64,000 nucleotides of DNA from NORP233 sp050186825 (GTDB taxonomy: Bacteria; Planctomycetota; J058). Both the position numbers and the translations under genes were made by a program. The stretch covers positions 1-64,000 of the forward strand of contig JBFWYD010000059.1 of the NCBI GenBank assembly GCA_050186825.1, read 5' to 3'. The stretch's first letter is position 1, and each line of letters opens with the position of its first letter. This document shows positions 50,201 to 58,807 of this stretch, piece by piece. Under the pieces are notes generated by a model that did no database searches, was not told the DNA's origin, and was given only the letters and a program-made list of their open reading frames with translations.

Positions 50201-51768
50201 GCGGGCACGCCCTCGAAGCAGGCCGACGCCCGCCCGTCCAGATGCGGCACCCACACCGAGATCTGCGGGGAGTCGTTGCGCCCGACCTCGAGCACGTCGC
50301 TGGCGGGGACCAACAGCTCCTGCCCGCGGTAGCTGGTGAAGCGCAGCGCGGGCTCGCCCGAGGCCGCGCGCAGCGGCTGCTCCGGCACAGGCACCAGGCG
50401 GCCGAGCTCGTCCTCGACCAGCCGCGCCCGCGGGTCGAGCAGCCCACGGATCCTCTGCCCGTCACGCAGCACGAGCACGTCACGCTCCTCGGGGCCCTTG
50501 AAGATCATCACGTGGGCCTCGGGGATCGTGCCCTGCGGGTCGAACTGCTGGTAGACGCGGTGGATCGCGGGCGGGAAGGCGCGCACCAGCTGCGGGGCCA
50601 GCGGGAGCTCGCGCGCGACCACCTGGATCTGCATGCTCACGCCCTCGCCCGCGCGGCCGGGGTAGACGATCCCGCGGCTGCGCAGCTCCCCGAGCCCGGG
50701 GTCGCCGGGGCGCTCGGCCGAGATCTTGGCGCTCAGCCCCTCCCAGCCCACGCCCAGGTAGCGCGGCGGCCCCTGGGGCGGGATCGCGACCGTGACCTCG
50801 AAGCGGCCGCCCTCGATCTCGCTCAGCTCGACCGGGAAGCCCTTCGGCTTCAGCGCGGCGCCGTGGGGGACGATCGAGACGTCCACGGTCTTGACGCCGT
50901 CCTGGGGCAGGAGCACGCGCGCGCCGAGGTCGGCCTCGCCGCGCAGCACGCCCAGCTGGTCCCACACGCCCTCCTGGAACTTGCGCGGGATCAGCGAGCG
51001 CAGGAGCGGCGTGATCGAGGCCCGCCCGCCGACGTTCAGCGCCACCGGCGCGCCGCGCGCGCGCGAGAGCTCGACCTGGAGCTCGGGGATCACCGCCCGC
51101 GCCGCCTTATCGTCGGGGACGCCGGGCAGGTCGGGCGCCGGCCCCTCCCCCGCCGGTCGAGGCACCAGCGCCCCCACGTAGAGGGCCAGGGCGCCCTCGC
51201 AGGAGAGGTCCTTGCGGACCTGGAGCGGCCGCGTGGGCAGGGTGCCGATCTTGGTGAACAGGAGGTCGGCGTCGATCCCCTCGACCTGGTCGATGCGCAG
51301 CCGCACGCGGCCGCCCTCGATGGTGACCTCGAGGTCGACTGGCAGCGACTCGGGCGCGCCCTCCTCCCCCTCCGGGAGCTCGATCCCGCGCAGGCCCTCG
51401 GGGCCGAGCTCGAGGTTCGCCACGGGACCTATGGCCCGCAGCGAGAGCCGCGTGGGGAGCAGCCCGTCGCTCTCGACGTAGAGCTCCGGCACCTCGAACA
51501 GGACCTCCTCGGGGTGGTCCTTGCGGTGGAACTTGACGTCGAACAGCTTCAGCCGGCCCGAGAACAGGTTGAACTCGGTGCGCGGGCCGAACTGGGCGCG
51601 ATAGCCAGGGAGGGCGGCCCGGATGAAGCGCTTGGCCTGCGCCTCGAGCTCGCGGGGGTTGCGCAGGAAGAGCTGGTAGTCGACGTAGAGGTTGGCCGCG
51701 ACGGTGGCCAGGACCAGGGTGCTGGCCAGGCGCTGACGGGTCAACGAGCGGAACAGGCGACGAAACAT
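47290..51768 (-). CDS. AsmA/TamB-like envelope protein
   Basis: 1492 residues. The start at 51768 (MFRRLFRSLTRQ) is preferred to the ATG 12 bases upstream because that ATG overlaps a TAGGAT box. One N-terminal membrane anchor (about 14-35) is followed by some 1400 residues of beta-rich repeats, and the C-terminal region has AsmA-C wording (GRGQLQLLESNLLDTPFLKA, KTADLWGRDLKVHGENGELR, DIDVVPFDTTGGLHELL). AsmA-like giants form bridges that carry phospholipid between the two membranes. The last 60 residues are Lys/Glu/Pro-rich. Its presence supports a two-membrane envelope. Confidence 0.8.
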   Translation of the reverse strand: MFRRLFRSLTRQRLASTLVLATVAANLYVDYQLFLRNPRELEAQAKRFIRAALPGYRAQFGPRTEFNLFSGRLKLFDVKFHRKDHPEEVLFEVPELYVESDGLLPTRLSLRAIGPVANLELGPEGLRGIELPEGEEGAPESLPVDLEVTIEGGRVRLRIDQVEGIDADLLFTKIGTLPTRPLQVRKDLSCEGALALYVGALVPRPAGEGPAPDLPGVPDDKAARAVIPELQVELSRARGAPVALNVGGRASITPLLRSLIPRKFQEGVWDQLGVLRGEADLGARVLLPQDGVKTVDVSIVPHGAALKPKGFPVELSEIEGGRFEVTVAIPPQGPPRYLGVGWEGLSAKISAERPGDPGLGELRSRGIVYPGRAGEGVSMQIQVVARELPLAPQLVRAFPPAIHRVYQQFDPQGTIPEAHVMIFKGPEERDVLVLRDGQRIRGLLDPRARLVEDELGRLVPVPEQPLRAASGEPALRFTSYRGQELLVPASDVLEVGRNDSPQISVWVPHLDGRASACFEGVPARLERIQGWFLLTEGANVELKAEGQLALGGRAVVEARVMHGDVISVDVHARDVPVGPPLVAVMPGKSKEMVAPFQLEGGHLDVDVTVEKPRPDAPIAPVVKARLRGVSFDHTAASIPLVASGSLEVRPRFERADQGEPSRIDLALDLALEGKGVSAAVASGTLSLPPHQPERGLDFSGDLSGRVGRVEVAVLPAPIRELLDVVRPAGAARDVVARVRGPKDLRVRGRGEGLSVRPRAFDVPLELSRFDVEVGAERVTLHRVEGGRLGPQGGRLEGSGWVGLEGAEDGAEGPPDLSLALQLEGLPLDQALVRALPPAPRDALLRFQAEGRLGGKLALDLRRGAPPRYAGELTLRDANLTLHEVHERLAQLEQAPLSQVSGQIELSPERVVLREVHGRIAGAALRVPQGELRLDPERGELIGFDLPAELRGLVIDARTRPLAGPAVEPVWKRFRTDGPADLDLRAFQRDPQDEVHVHLRARLLGAQVVADLFPVPVTELRGEVRVEDGEPVFLDLAGRLSPAPLEGGYGAADPQAARVRVWRDASQEGRFPQGGKAGRAYRLTVEGFQRYPSVEGPDRPRSLRERFERELPRSWREKLDHFDPAGRFDVEAWFYQPLDEEAPLRWVAEARLRDGALTLVEPDEPPPPGERGGIAFTGLEGVARLRGRLSEMERGSCEGELRLVTADLFKQTFRDLRGPLRVRDGRLSFGVPGQPFQTSFYDGDLVGRSDYDFVSGAYQTSIALGLGRGARPGRLATAMKELGELSEDPSKRPSFPYKGRLLARLDFDGGGRDLLNQERPFRGRGQLQLLESNLLDTPFLKALQTLVAKLRGSLAADPLPNLNVEFTLDDRGLALKTADLWGRDLKVHGENGELRYDGHIDIDVVPFDTTGGLHELLKWVPGTGYRYRGLIQEGPSLTPYLNPLSTIDWFRDLMQPDPEKKKKKQKTPPEHEEKEPADEPAPPKPERTEGGSQ

Positions 51769-51778
51769 GCGCGGCCGC

Positions 51779-51784
51779 ATCCTA
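51779..51784 (-). promoter_or_regulatory. putative -10 box (TAGGAT) that decides the AsmA-like start
   Basis: Minus strand TAGGAT overlaps the first possible ATG and lies ten bases before the second. Transcription starting 6-8 bases downstream would exclude the first ATG and give a leader of about three bases. Confidence 0.4.
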
Positions 51785-51903
51785 GCCCGCGGGCGGCGGC
51801 CCAGGATCCCAGACGTTCCGGATCCGGCGTGACGGATCCTGGGCGGGCTCCGGAAGCGAACGGGCCCCGGCGAGGCCGGGGCCCTGGGCCGATCGCTGCG
51901 GCG

Positions 51904-52965
51904 CTATTTGCCGGGCTCGTCGGCAGGCGGCGGGGTCTGGTCCATGGGGGCGTCACCCGCGGGAGGCGGCGGCGTGCCGCCCGCGGGAGGCGGCGGCGTG
52001 TCGCCCGCGGGAGGCGGCGGCGTGTCGCCCGCGGGAGGCGGCGGCGTGTCGCCCGCGGGAGGCGGCGGCGTGTCGCCCGCGGGAGGCGGCGGCGTGTCGC
52101 CCGCGGGAGGCGGCGGCGTGTCCCCAGCAGGGCCAGGGGGCAGCGGCGCCGCGGGGCCGTCGAGGGGAGCCTTCGGCGCGTCGGTCGCCGGCGCCTTCTT
52201 GCCGCTGATGGGGCCGCCGACGGTGGCCTCCTGCTCGCGCTCCTCCCAGGACTTGTCCTTGCCCTTGAAGTGCCCGCCGCGCTTGACGAAGGCCTCGAGC
52301 CCGGTGCGCGAGACCTCGTAGGCGTCGTCGAGGCTGCGCCGGAAGGTGGCCAGGTCACCCTTGCTGGCGTCGAGCAGCCGCTCGACCTCATAGCGAGCCG
52401 GGCCGTAGTGGGCGGAGCGCACGATCAGCGCGCGCGCCGTCTCGGGGGCCATCCCCAGCCGGAGCATGTCCTTGAACACCGGGAGCCAGTGGAGCGCGCT
52501 CTGGTGGTAGCGCTCGACCGAGTACTGGAGGCGCGTGAACTCGCGCTGCGCCTTGGTGGCCTCCGTCTCCTTCAGCTTGTGGGGGTAGGTCGTGGTGGCC
52601 TCGATGCCCTCCCAGGCCTCGTCCGCCCGGTGCAGCTCCTTGCGCAGGACCGTCCGCAGCTCGGCGGCGGTGCGGTTCTTGTCGAGGAGCAGCTCGACCT
52701 CGAGCCGCGGCAGGCCGTAGCGGACGGCCCGCACGATCGCGTAGCGCGCCTCGTGCGGCTCGAGCCCGATCCGCAGCATTTCGTCGTAGATCCCGCGCCA
52801 GTGGAGCGAGCTCATGAAGAAGGGCGAGCCCTCGATCTGGTGCGCGGTGTGGCTCCAGATCATCTCCTCGCGCGTGGGCTGCTTCTTCTCCAACTCGGGC
52901 CCGCTGCTGCAGCCGACCACGCTGCCGAAGAGCACCAGCCCGGCGGTCCACCGAAGGAACTTCAC
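51904..52965 (-). CDS. lipoprotein with internal duplication and Pro-rich tail
   Basis: 353 residues from a GTG (another GTG lies nine bases upstream). A lipoprotein signal (FLRWTAGLVLFGSVVGCSSG) has its lipobox at VVGC. Two related helical units of about 75 residues follow: one with SLHWRGIYDEMLRIGLEPHE, one with ALHWLPVFKDMLRLGMAPET, each continuing as AR..IVR...YG..R.EVE.LLD. The tail has seven PPPPAGDT-like repeats. No family recognised. The Pro-rich tail could span the periplasm or bind the cell wall. Confidence 0.72.
   Translation of the reverse strand: MKFLRWTAGLVLFGSVVGCSSGPELEKKQPTREEMIWSHTAHQIEGSPFFMSSLHWRGIYDEMLRIGLEPHEARYAIVRAVRYGLPRLEVELLLDKNRTAAELRTVLRKELHRADEAWEGIEATTTYPHKLKETEATKAQREFTRLQYSVERYHQSALHWLPVFKDMLRLGMAPETARALIVRSAHYGPARYEVERLLDASKGDLATFRRSLDDAYEVSRTGLEAFVKRGGHFKGKDKSWEEREQEATVGGPISGKKAPATDAPKAPLDGPAAPLPPGPAGDTPPPPAGDTPPPPAGDTPPPPAGDTPPPPAGDTPPPPAGDTPPPPAGGTPPPPAGDAPMDQTPPPADEPGK
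51956..52123. repeat. seven tandem 24-bp repeats
   Basis: Unit CCCGCGGGAGGCGGCGGCGT plus four bases, seven copies, nearly identical, in frame with the lipoprotein gene and encoding PPPPAGDT. Near identity at the DNA level means the array is young or kept uniform by slippage. Confidence 0.95.
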
Positions 52966-53198
52966 AGTGCGCACGCCTCTCCCCCTGGCTCCGGTTCCCC
53001 ACCGGAGGGAGCGTACCTTAGCCGCGAACCGGAGCAAACGAAAGGACCTCGGGTCGCCGTCGACCTGGCCCAGGTGATCTGCCTGTTGCTCCTGCTTGAA
53101 AGGTCCCGCCCTCCCTCGACAATGCCCCCCCACGGACCCGGGCGAGTGGCGCCTGGTCCAGCCGAACTGGCGTCCAGGCCAGCCGAACAGGGGCCCCG

Positions 53199-54398
53199 AT
53201 GAAGGTGGCGATCACCCACACCCGCTACTGCGACAAGGGCGGGGTGGAGCGCTACGTCTACGACCTGGTCGGCCGCCTGCTCGCGGCCGGGCACGAGGTC
53301 CACTACTTCTGCCACTTCTGGGACGACCACGTCGACCCGCGGGTCAAGCTCCACCGGATCCCGAACACCTGGAAGCAGATCCGCTTCATGAAGGTGTGGA
53401 GCTACGACCGCTGGCTCAGCCAGCGGGTCAAGCGCGAGGACTTCGACGTCGTCCACGGGTTCAGCAAGAGCAGCTACCAGGACATCTACACCGACGGCTC
53501 GGGCTGCCTGCTCGACTTCCAGGGCTACTCCATCGATGAGGCGGCCAAGAGCGGGCTGAAGCGCGCGCTCAAGCGCCGGAGCTGGCACCAGAAGCAGGTC
53601 CTCGAGATCGAGAAGCGGCGCTTCACGCGCGGCAACTTCCACCGGATCGTCGTCATGAGCGACCTGGTGGGCGAGCAGATCAAGTCGCGCTACGGGCTGA
53701 CCTCGGACGAGGTGATCACGCTCTACAACGGGATCGACACCGAGCGCTTCCACCCGCGCAACCGCGAGCGCTACGACCGCGAGTACCGCGAGCGGATCGT
53801 GATCCCCAAGCGGACCTTCGTCGCCCTCTGCATCGGCAACGACTACAAGCGCAAGGGCGTGCCCGCGCTGATCGAGGCCGCGCGGATCGTGCAGCAGCGC
53901 GGCGGCCTGCCCGACGACCGCCAGCTGCGGGTGGCCATCGTCGGCCAGTGCGACCCGCGCTACGAGAAGGAGCTCAGCCAGCTGGCGCGCGCCAAGGGCG
54001 TGTGGGACGTGGTGAAGTTCTACGGCGTGCAGCACCAGGTCGACCGCTGGCACTCGATCGCGAACCTGTTCGTGCTGCCGACCCGCTTCGACGCCTTCGG
54101 CAACGTGGTGCTCGAGGCCATGGCCACCGGCGTCCCCACGTTGGTGAGCAAGAAGGCGGGCGCGGCCGAGTGCGTGCGCGAGGGCGAGACGGGCTGGGTG
54201 CTCCAGGACCCCGACGACGCCCACGCCATCGCGGAGCGAATCTTCCAGCTCGCGGGCGACCCGGAGCTCGAGCGCCGGATGGGAGAGGCCGCCCGCGACG
54301 CCGCCTGCACCTACTCGTGGGACGTCCACTTCGAGCGGATGCTCGCCCTCTACGAGGAGGTCCGGGCGCTCAAGGCCAAGAAGCGCGCGAGCGCCTGA
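53199..54398 (+). CDS. GT4-family glycosyltransferase, WaaG-like
   Basis: 399 residues from an ATG behind AGGGG. GT-B fold retaining transferase: N-terminal domain with CDKGGVERYVYDLVGRLLAA, FDVVHGFSKSSYQDIY and FHRIVVMSDLVGEQI; C-terminal domain with FVALCIGNDYKRKG, VGQCD and LPTRFDAFGNVVLEAMATG (nucleotide-sugar-binding EX7E region). The wording is closest to LPS core glucosyltransferases of the WaaG/RfaG type. It is followed by another transferase and an MsbA-type exporter, so surface lipopolysaccharide or glycolipid synthesis is the likely role. Confidence 0.85.
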   Translation: MKVAITHTRYCDKGGVERYVYDLVGRLLAAGHEVHYFCHFWDDHVDPRVKLHRIPNTWKQIRFMKVWSYDRWLSQRVKREDFDVVHGFSKSSYQDIYTDGSGCLLDFQGYSIDEAAKSGLKRALKRRSWHQKQVLEIEKRRFTRGNFHRIVVMSDLVGEQIKSRYGLTSDEVITLYNGIDTERFHPRNRERYDREYRERIVIPKRTFVALCIGNDYKRKGVPALIEAARIVQQRGGLPDDRQLRVAIVGQCDPRYEKELSQLARAKGVWDVVKFYGVQHQVDRWHSIANLFVLPTRFDAFGNVVLEAMATGVPTLVSKKAGAAECVREGETGWVLQDPDDAHAIAERIFQLAGDPELERRMGEAARDAACTYSWDVHFERMLALYEEVRALKAKKRASA

Positions 54399-54424
54399 GG
54401 GGCCGCTCCTCCCACCCTCCTCGC

Positions 54425-55558
54425 ATGCCCGCGCTCCGCGTCCTGCACCTGAACACCGAGCCCACCTGGCGGGGGGGCGAGCAGCAGCTGCTCTACCTCA
54501 TGGACGGGCTCGCGGCCCGCGGCGTCGAGCAGGAGCTGGTCGCGCAGCCCGGCGCGCCCATGGCCGAGCGCGCGCGCGCCAAGGGGCACGCGGTCACAGA
54601 GCTGCGGATGCGCGGCGAGGTCGACTTGCCCGCGGCGCTCGCCCTGCGGCGGCGCGCCCTGGCGGGCGAGTTCAGCGTGCTCCACGCCCACACCAGCCAC
54701 GCCCACACCCTGGGCGCGGTGGCCGCGGCGCTGATCGGCGGGGCGCGCAAGCCGAAGCTGGTGGTCGCGCGGCGGGTCGACTTCTCGATCTACCGGCGCA
54801 GCTTCTTCGGCCTGAACGGGCTCAAGTACCGCCACGGGGTGGACCAGTACGTGACGGTCAGCGAGGCGATCCGCCAGGTGCTGATCGCGGACGGGATCCC
54901 GCCCGAGCGGATCGAGACCGTGCACTCCGGCATCGAGCTGGCGCGGATCGCCGAGGCGCCCGACCGCCGCGCCGAGCTGCGCGCCGAGCTCGAGGTGCCC
55001 GAGGGGCACGCCCTGGTGGGGAACGTGGCCCATATGGCCGACCACAAGGGGCAGCGCTACCTGCTCGACGCCGCGCCCCAGGTGCTCGCGGCCGCGCCCC
55101 GGACCACCTTCGTGATCGTGGGCGACGGCGAGCTGCGCGCTGACCTCCTCGCGCACGCGGATGCGCTCGGGATCGCCGGCGCGGTGCGCTTCCCCGGGTT
55201 CCGCAAGGATGTGCCCTCGCTGCTCAAGGCCATGGACGTGTTCGTGATGCCGAGCCACATGGAGGGGCTGGGCACGAGTGTGCTCGACGCGCTGGCGGCC
55301 GGCTGCCCGGTGGTGGGCACCGAGGCCGGCGGGATGCCCGAGATCCTGATCGACGGCGAGACCGGCCTGGTGTGCCCCGTGCGCGACCCGGCGGCGATCG
55401 CGCGCGCCCTGCTGCGCCTGCTCGGGGACCCGGCCCTGGCCCGGCGGCTGGCCGAGGCGGGCGCAGCGCGGGTGGCGGCGCGCTTCTCGACCGACGCCAT
55501 GGTCGAGGGCACGCTGCGGGTCTACCGCCGGCTGCTGGGCGCCGAGGCGGCGGCGTGA
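54425..55558 (+). CDS. GT4-family glycosyltransferase
   Basis: 377 residues from an ATG. GT-B fold: RVLHLNTEPTWRGGEQQLLY with the glycine-rich acceptor loop, SVLHAHTSHAHTLGAVAAAL, VSEAIRQVLIADG; C-terminal domain with VGNVAHMADHKGQRYLLDAA, FVIVGDGELRADLL, MPSHMEGLGTSVLDALAAG and TEAGGMPEI. The downstream ABC exporter gene starts within its stop codon (GTGA overlap). Substrate sugar not predictable. Acts with the preceding transferase in glycolipid assembly by inference. Confidence 0.85.
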   Translation: MPALRVLHLNTEPTWRGGEQQLLYLMDGLAARGVEQELVAQPGAPMAERARAKGHAVTELRMRGEVDLPAALALRRRALAGEFSVLHAHTSHAHTLGAVAAALIGGARKPKLVVARRVDFSIYRRSFFGLNGLKYRHGVDQYVTVSEAIRQVLIADGIPPERIETVHSGIELARIAEAPDRRAELRAELEVPEGHALVGNVAHMADHKGQRYLLDAAPQVLAAAPRTTFVIVGDGELRADLLAHADALGIAGAVRFPGFRKDVPSLLKAMDVFVMPSHMEGLGTSVLDALAAGCPVVGTEAGGMPEILIDGETGLVCPVRDPAAIARALLRLLGDPALARRLAEAGAARVAARFSTDAMVEGTLRVYRRLLGAEAAA

Positions 55559-57903
55559 GCGACCTGCCGCCGGCGCCGGCCGAGGCTCCCCGGGAGGGCG
55601 GCCCGCCTCCGGGCGCCCCCTCGGGTGGGTCGCCGGCGCGCGGGCGACGGCCGCGCGGGCAGAGCCGGCTGGCGCCGCTCTGGCGGCTGCGGCCCTTCCT
55701 GCGCCCCTACCTGGGCTGGATGCTCCTGCTGATGGCGGTCGCGCTGGTGTTCGCGTTCGCCGACGCCTATCGGGCCACGCTGGCCAAGCCGCTCCTGAAC
55801 AAGGTGTTCATGCGCGGCGGCGAGGTCCGCGACGAGACCAAGGACCAGAAGCTGCAGGCCCGCGCCCTCGACGACCCGGCCGCCGTGGCGGCCGCGGGCG
55901 CCGCGCGTGAGGGGCTCCCCCCGCCGAGCGACGCGCGCCGCGACCAGGTGGCGGCCTCGCTCGACCTCCTCGGCGCGGCCACGCCGCCCGACGACCTGGT
56001 GGACGGGAAGCTCTCGCGCCTGCTCGGGCGCACGGCCCACGCCCTGCGCGAGGTGGCCGACGACCTGTCCCCCGTGCCGTCGGCCGAGGCCCGGGCCTGG
56101 GCCGAGGTCGTGCGCGGAGTCGAGCTCCAGCGCGCCGCGATCGGCCTGGCCAAGACCCGGCCCGGCGCGGCCGCGCTGCTCTCGCTCGAGGCGCGCGCGC
56201 TGGCGCGTCAGGCGAGCTTCCTCCACGCCCGCGAGACGCTCTGGGACATCTTCCTCCTGGCCTGCCTGCTGGCGGTGGTCCTGGCGCTCACCACCTACGG
56301 CCTGCTCTACCTCTCGCGCGCGCTGGTGGCCCGCGTGTTCGTGGACCTCCAGAACCAGACGGCGGAGCACCTGCTCACGCTCTCGGTGCGCTTCTTCGAG
56401 CGCGAGCGGCGCGGCGACCTGCTCGGGCGCCTGACCACGGACCTGGCGCTCACGAGCAACCTGTTCACCACGCTCGCCGACCTGGCGATGCGCGGGCTGC
56501 ACCTGGTCGTGCTGGGGGTGTGGGCGGTGGCGATCTCCCCGCTCCTGGCGCTGGTGCTGGTGGTCCTGGGCTCGCTGGTGGTCCTCCCGCTCAAGGCGCT
56601 GGGCCGGAAGATCCGCCGCAGCGCGCGCCGCCGCCAGGAGGTGACCGGCGACTCGATCGAGGTCATGACGCAGGTCCTGGCGGGGATCCGCGAGGTCAAG
56701 ACCTTCCAGCGCGAGGAGCACGAGGCGCGGCGCTTCCGCGACACGTCCTTCGAGGGCTTCCTGGCGCTGGTCAAGTCGCTCAAGGCGCGCGCGGCCTCGA
56801 AGGCCTGGCTGCAGTTCTTCAATGACGTCTCGATCCCGGTCCTGTTCGTGGTCGGCAGCTACCTGGTGGTCAACCGCCTCTCCGGGATCGACGTGGGCAC
56901 CTTCGCCGCCTTCCTCGGGATGGTGCTGCTCATGTACCAGCCCGCCAAGATCCTGGGCGAGTCCTACAACACGCTGATGGACAGCCTCCCGGCGCTGGAC
57001 CGGGTGTTCCACCTGTTCGACCAGCGCCCCGACGTCACGGACCCCGCGGCGCCCGAGGCCTTCCCCGGGCTCGAGCGCGGGATCGTGCTCGAGGGCGTGT
57101 CCTTCAGCTACGACGGCAAGCAGGAGGTCCTGCGCGGGATCGACCTCGAGGCCCCGCGCGGGAGCCTGACCGCGCTGGTCGGGCAGACCGGCAGCGGCAA
57201 GTCGACCCTGGTCGACCTCGTGGCCCGCTACGCCGACCCCACGCGCGGAAAGGTGCTCCTGGACGGGGTCGACCTGCGCCGGCTGCGCCATGGCGACCTA
57301 CTCGACCGGCTGGCGGTGGTCCCGCAGGACGACTTCCTCTTCAACGACACGGTCCGGGAGAACATCCGCTACGGGCGGCTCGACGCGAGCGACGCCGAGG
57401 TCGAGGCGGCGGCGCGCGAGGCAGAGATCCACGAGGAGATCCTCGCGCTCCCGGGCGGCTACGACTACGTGGCGGGCGAGCGCGGCGGGCGGCTCTCGGG
57501 CGGCCAGGTCCAGCGGATCGCGATCGCGCGAGCGATCCTCAAGCGGCCGCGGATCCTGATCTTGGACGAGGCCACGAGCGCCCTCGACACGCGGACCGAG
57601 GCCCGCGTCCAGCGCGCGCTGGCGCGCCTGGCCCAGGGCGCCACCACCTTCGTGATCGCGCACCGGCTCTCGACGGTGATGGACGCCGACCAGATCCTGG
57701 TCCTCGACGCCGGGCGCGTGGTCGAGCGCGGGACCCACACGGAGCTCCTGGCCCGCGGCGGCGCCTACGCCCGCCTGGTCGAGGAGCAGCTCGAGCGGCC
57801 GGCCCCGGAGCCCGCGCAGGAGCCTGCGCCGGCGCAGGAGCCGGCCGCCGATCCCCTCGACGCGAGCGCGGGACCGGACCCGGGTCCGGGAGAGGCCGCC
57901 TGA
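55555..57903 (+). CDS. MsbA-type ABC exporter with large insertion after TM1
   Basis: 782 residues from a GTG overlapping the transferase stop. A half-transporter with membrane and ATPase domains fused. TM1 is about 53-72 (MLLLMAVALVFAFADAY), but TM2 begins only near 231: the loop between them, normally a few dozen residues, is about 150 residues of charged and helical sequence. TM3-TM6 follow. ATPase: Walker A GQTGSGKSTLVDLVA, signature RLSGGQVQRIAIARAI, Walker B ILILDEATSALDT and H-loop IAHRLST. MsbA-type proteins flip lipid A or related glycolipids. The C-terminus is a Pro/Glu/Ala tail. Confidence 0.88.
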   Translation: MSDLPPAPAEAPREGGPPPGAPSGGSPARGRRPRGQSRLAPLWRLRPFLRPYLGWMLLLMAVALVFAFADAYRATLAKPLLNKVFMRGGEVRDETKDQKLQARALDDPAAVAAAGAAREGLPPPSDARRDQVAASLDLLGAATPPDDLVDGKLSRLLGRTAHALREVADDLSPVPSAEARAWAEVVRGVELQRAAIGLAKTRPGAAALLSLEARALARQASFLHARETLWDIFLLACLLAVVLALTTYGLLYLSRALVARVFVDLQNQTAEHLLTLSVRFFERERRGDLLGRLTTDLALTSNLFTTLADLAMRGLHLVVLGVWAVAISPLLALVLVVLGSLVVLPLKALGRKIRRSARRRQEVTGDSIEVMTQVLAGIREVKTFQREEHEARRFRDTSFEGFLALVKSLKARAASKAWLQFFNDVSIPVLFVVGSYLVVNRLSGIDVGTFAAFLGMVLLMYQPAKILGESYNTLMDSLPALDRVFHLFDQRPDVTDPAAPEAFPGLERGIVLEGVSFSYDGKQEVLRGIDLEAPRGSLTALVGQTGSGKSTLVDLVARYADPTRGKVLLDGVDLRRLRHGDLLDRLAVVPQDDFLFNDTVRENIRYGRLDASDAEVEAAAREAEIHEEILALPGGYDYVAGERGGRLSGGQVQRIAIARAILKRPRILILDEATSALDTRTEARVQRALARLAQGATTFVIAHRLSTVMDADQILVLDAGRVVERGTHTELLARGGAYARLVEEQLERPAPEPAQEPAPAQEPAADPLDASAGPDPGPGEAA

Positions 57904-57931
57904 GCCGGGCCCCCAGCCTCCGACCTGCCAG

Positions 57932-57937
57932 TATGCT
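57932..57937 (+). promoter_or_regulatory. putative -10 box (TATGCT), leaderless arrangement
   Basis: TATGCT is followed by eight bases and the ATG at 57946. It separates the following lipoprotein gene from the exporter operon. Confidence 0.45.
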
Positions 57938-57945
57938 GCGGCCGC

Positions 57946-58767
57946 ATGACGCGCCTCTCCCTCACGCTGCTCGCGCTGGCTTGCCTGGGCTGCCCGCAGC
58001 AACCCACGCCGCCGCCCACTCCTCCCGCCACGCCTAGCCCCAGCGCGAGCGCGTCGCCGGCGACCTCCCCGGCGGCCTCACCCGCCGCGAGCCCGGCGGC
58101 CTCCTCCCCCGCCAGCCCCGCGCCGAGCGCCAGCGCCTCCCCCCCCGCCAGCCCCGCGCCGAGCGCCAGCGCCTCGCCCGCCGCCAGCCTCGCTCCCACC
58201 CCGCGAGTCCGCCGCACGCCGCGGCCGGAGGTCAAGGTGCCGCGACCCCTCGACGACATCTTGCTCGAGCTCGAGGAGATCGAGGGCACGAGCGCCAACC
58301 TCGACGACCCCGAGGCCGACTACGAGGACCGCATCGCGCGCCCCGACGAGCTGGTCGAAGAGGCCGCGCGCCTGGGCGAGGCCGCCCTGGAGCTCGTGGG
58401 CAAGCGCCTGATCGAGGCCAAGGACCTGCCCCAGGAGGTCGGCTACCTCCAGCGCCGCCCCTTCCTGGCCAAGGTCCTCGGCCGCCTGGCCCCGGCCCAG
58501 CCCGAGCAGGCGCTCGCGATCGTGGTCAAGCTCCCACCGGCCGACGTCAAGCTGGTGGTCGCCGCCCTTCCCGACGCCGACGCCCCCGGCACCCTCACCG
58601 CCTGGTTCCTGGCGCGCGCCCGCTTCGCCAAGACCGTGGGCGAGAGCCACGCCGGCCTGCGCCGCTACCTGCTCGAGGCCCTCAAGGCGCGCGGCCCGCT
58701 CGCGGACGAGGTCAAGCAGGCCGCCGCCGCGGACCCGGATGCGGAGGTCCAGAAGCTGGGCAAGTAG
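57946..58767 (+). CDS. lipoprotein with Ser/Pro/Ala-rich linker
   Basis: 273 residues. N-terminus TRLSLTLLALACLGCPQQP is a lipoprotein signal (lipobox CLGC). Residues about 25-90 are a low-complexity linker of Ala, Ser and Pro (SASASPATSPAASPAASPAA style). The C-terminal 180 residues are helical with HEAT-like units (VGKRLIEAKDLPQEVGYLQR, RPFLAKVLGRLAPAQPEQAL). No known family. Same plan as other exported proteins in the window: anchor, flexible linker, helical repeats. Confidence 0.72.
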   Translation: MTRLSLTLLALACLGCPQQPTPPPTPPATPSPSASASPATSPAASPAASPAASSPASPAPSASASPPASPAPSASASPAASLAPTPRVRRTPRPEVKVPRPLDDILLELEEIEGTSANLDDPEADYEDRIARPDELVEEAARLGEAALELVGKRLIEAKDLPQEVGYLQRRPFLAKVLGRLAPAQPEQALAIVVKLPPADVKLVVAALPDADAPGTLTAWFLARARFAKTVGESHAGLRRYLLEALKARGPLADEVKQAAAADPDAEVQKLGK

Positions 58768-58807
58768 CGAGCGCCTCGCCGCCCTGAGGGCGCCGAGGGG
58801 CCCGTCC

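Noticed and set aside
51958..52125. possible CRISPR array
   Set aside because: The units are contiguous 24-bp repeats without spacers and encode an in-frame Pro-rich tail.
47359..53202. 1947-codon plus-strand frame
   Set aside because: Antisense of the AsmA-like gene and of the PPPPAGDT repeat; no start signal and no recognisable domains.
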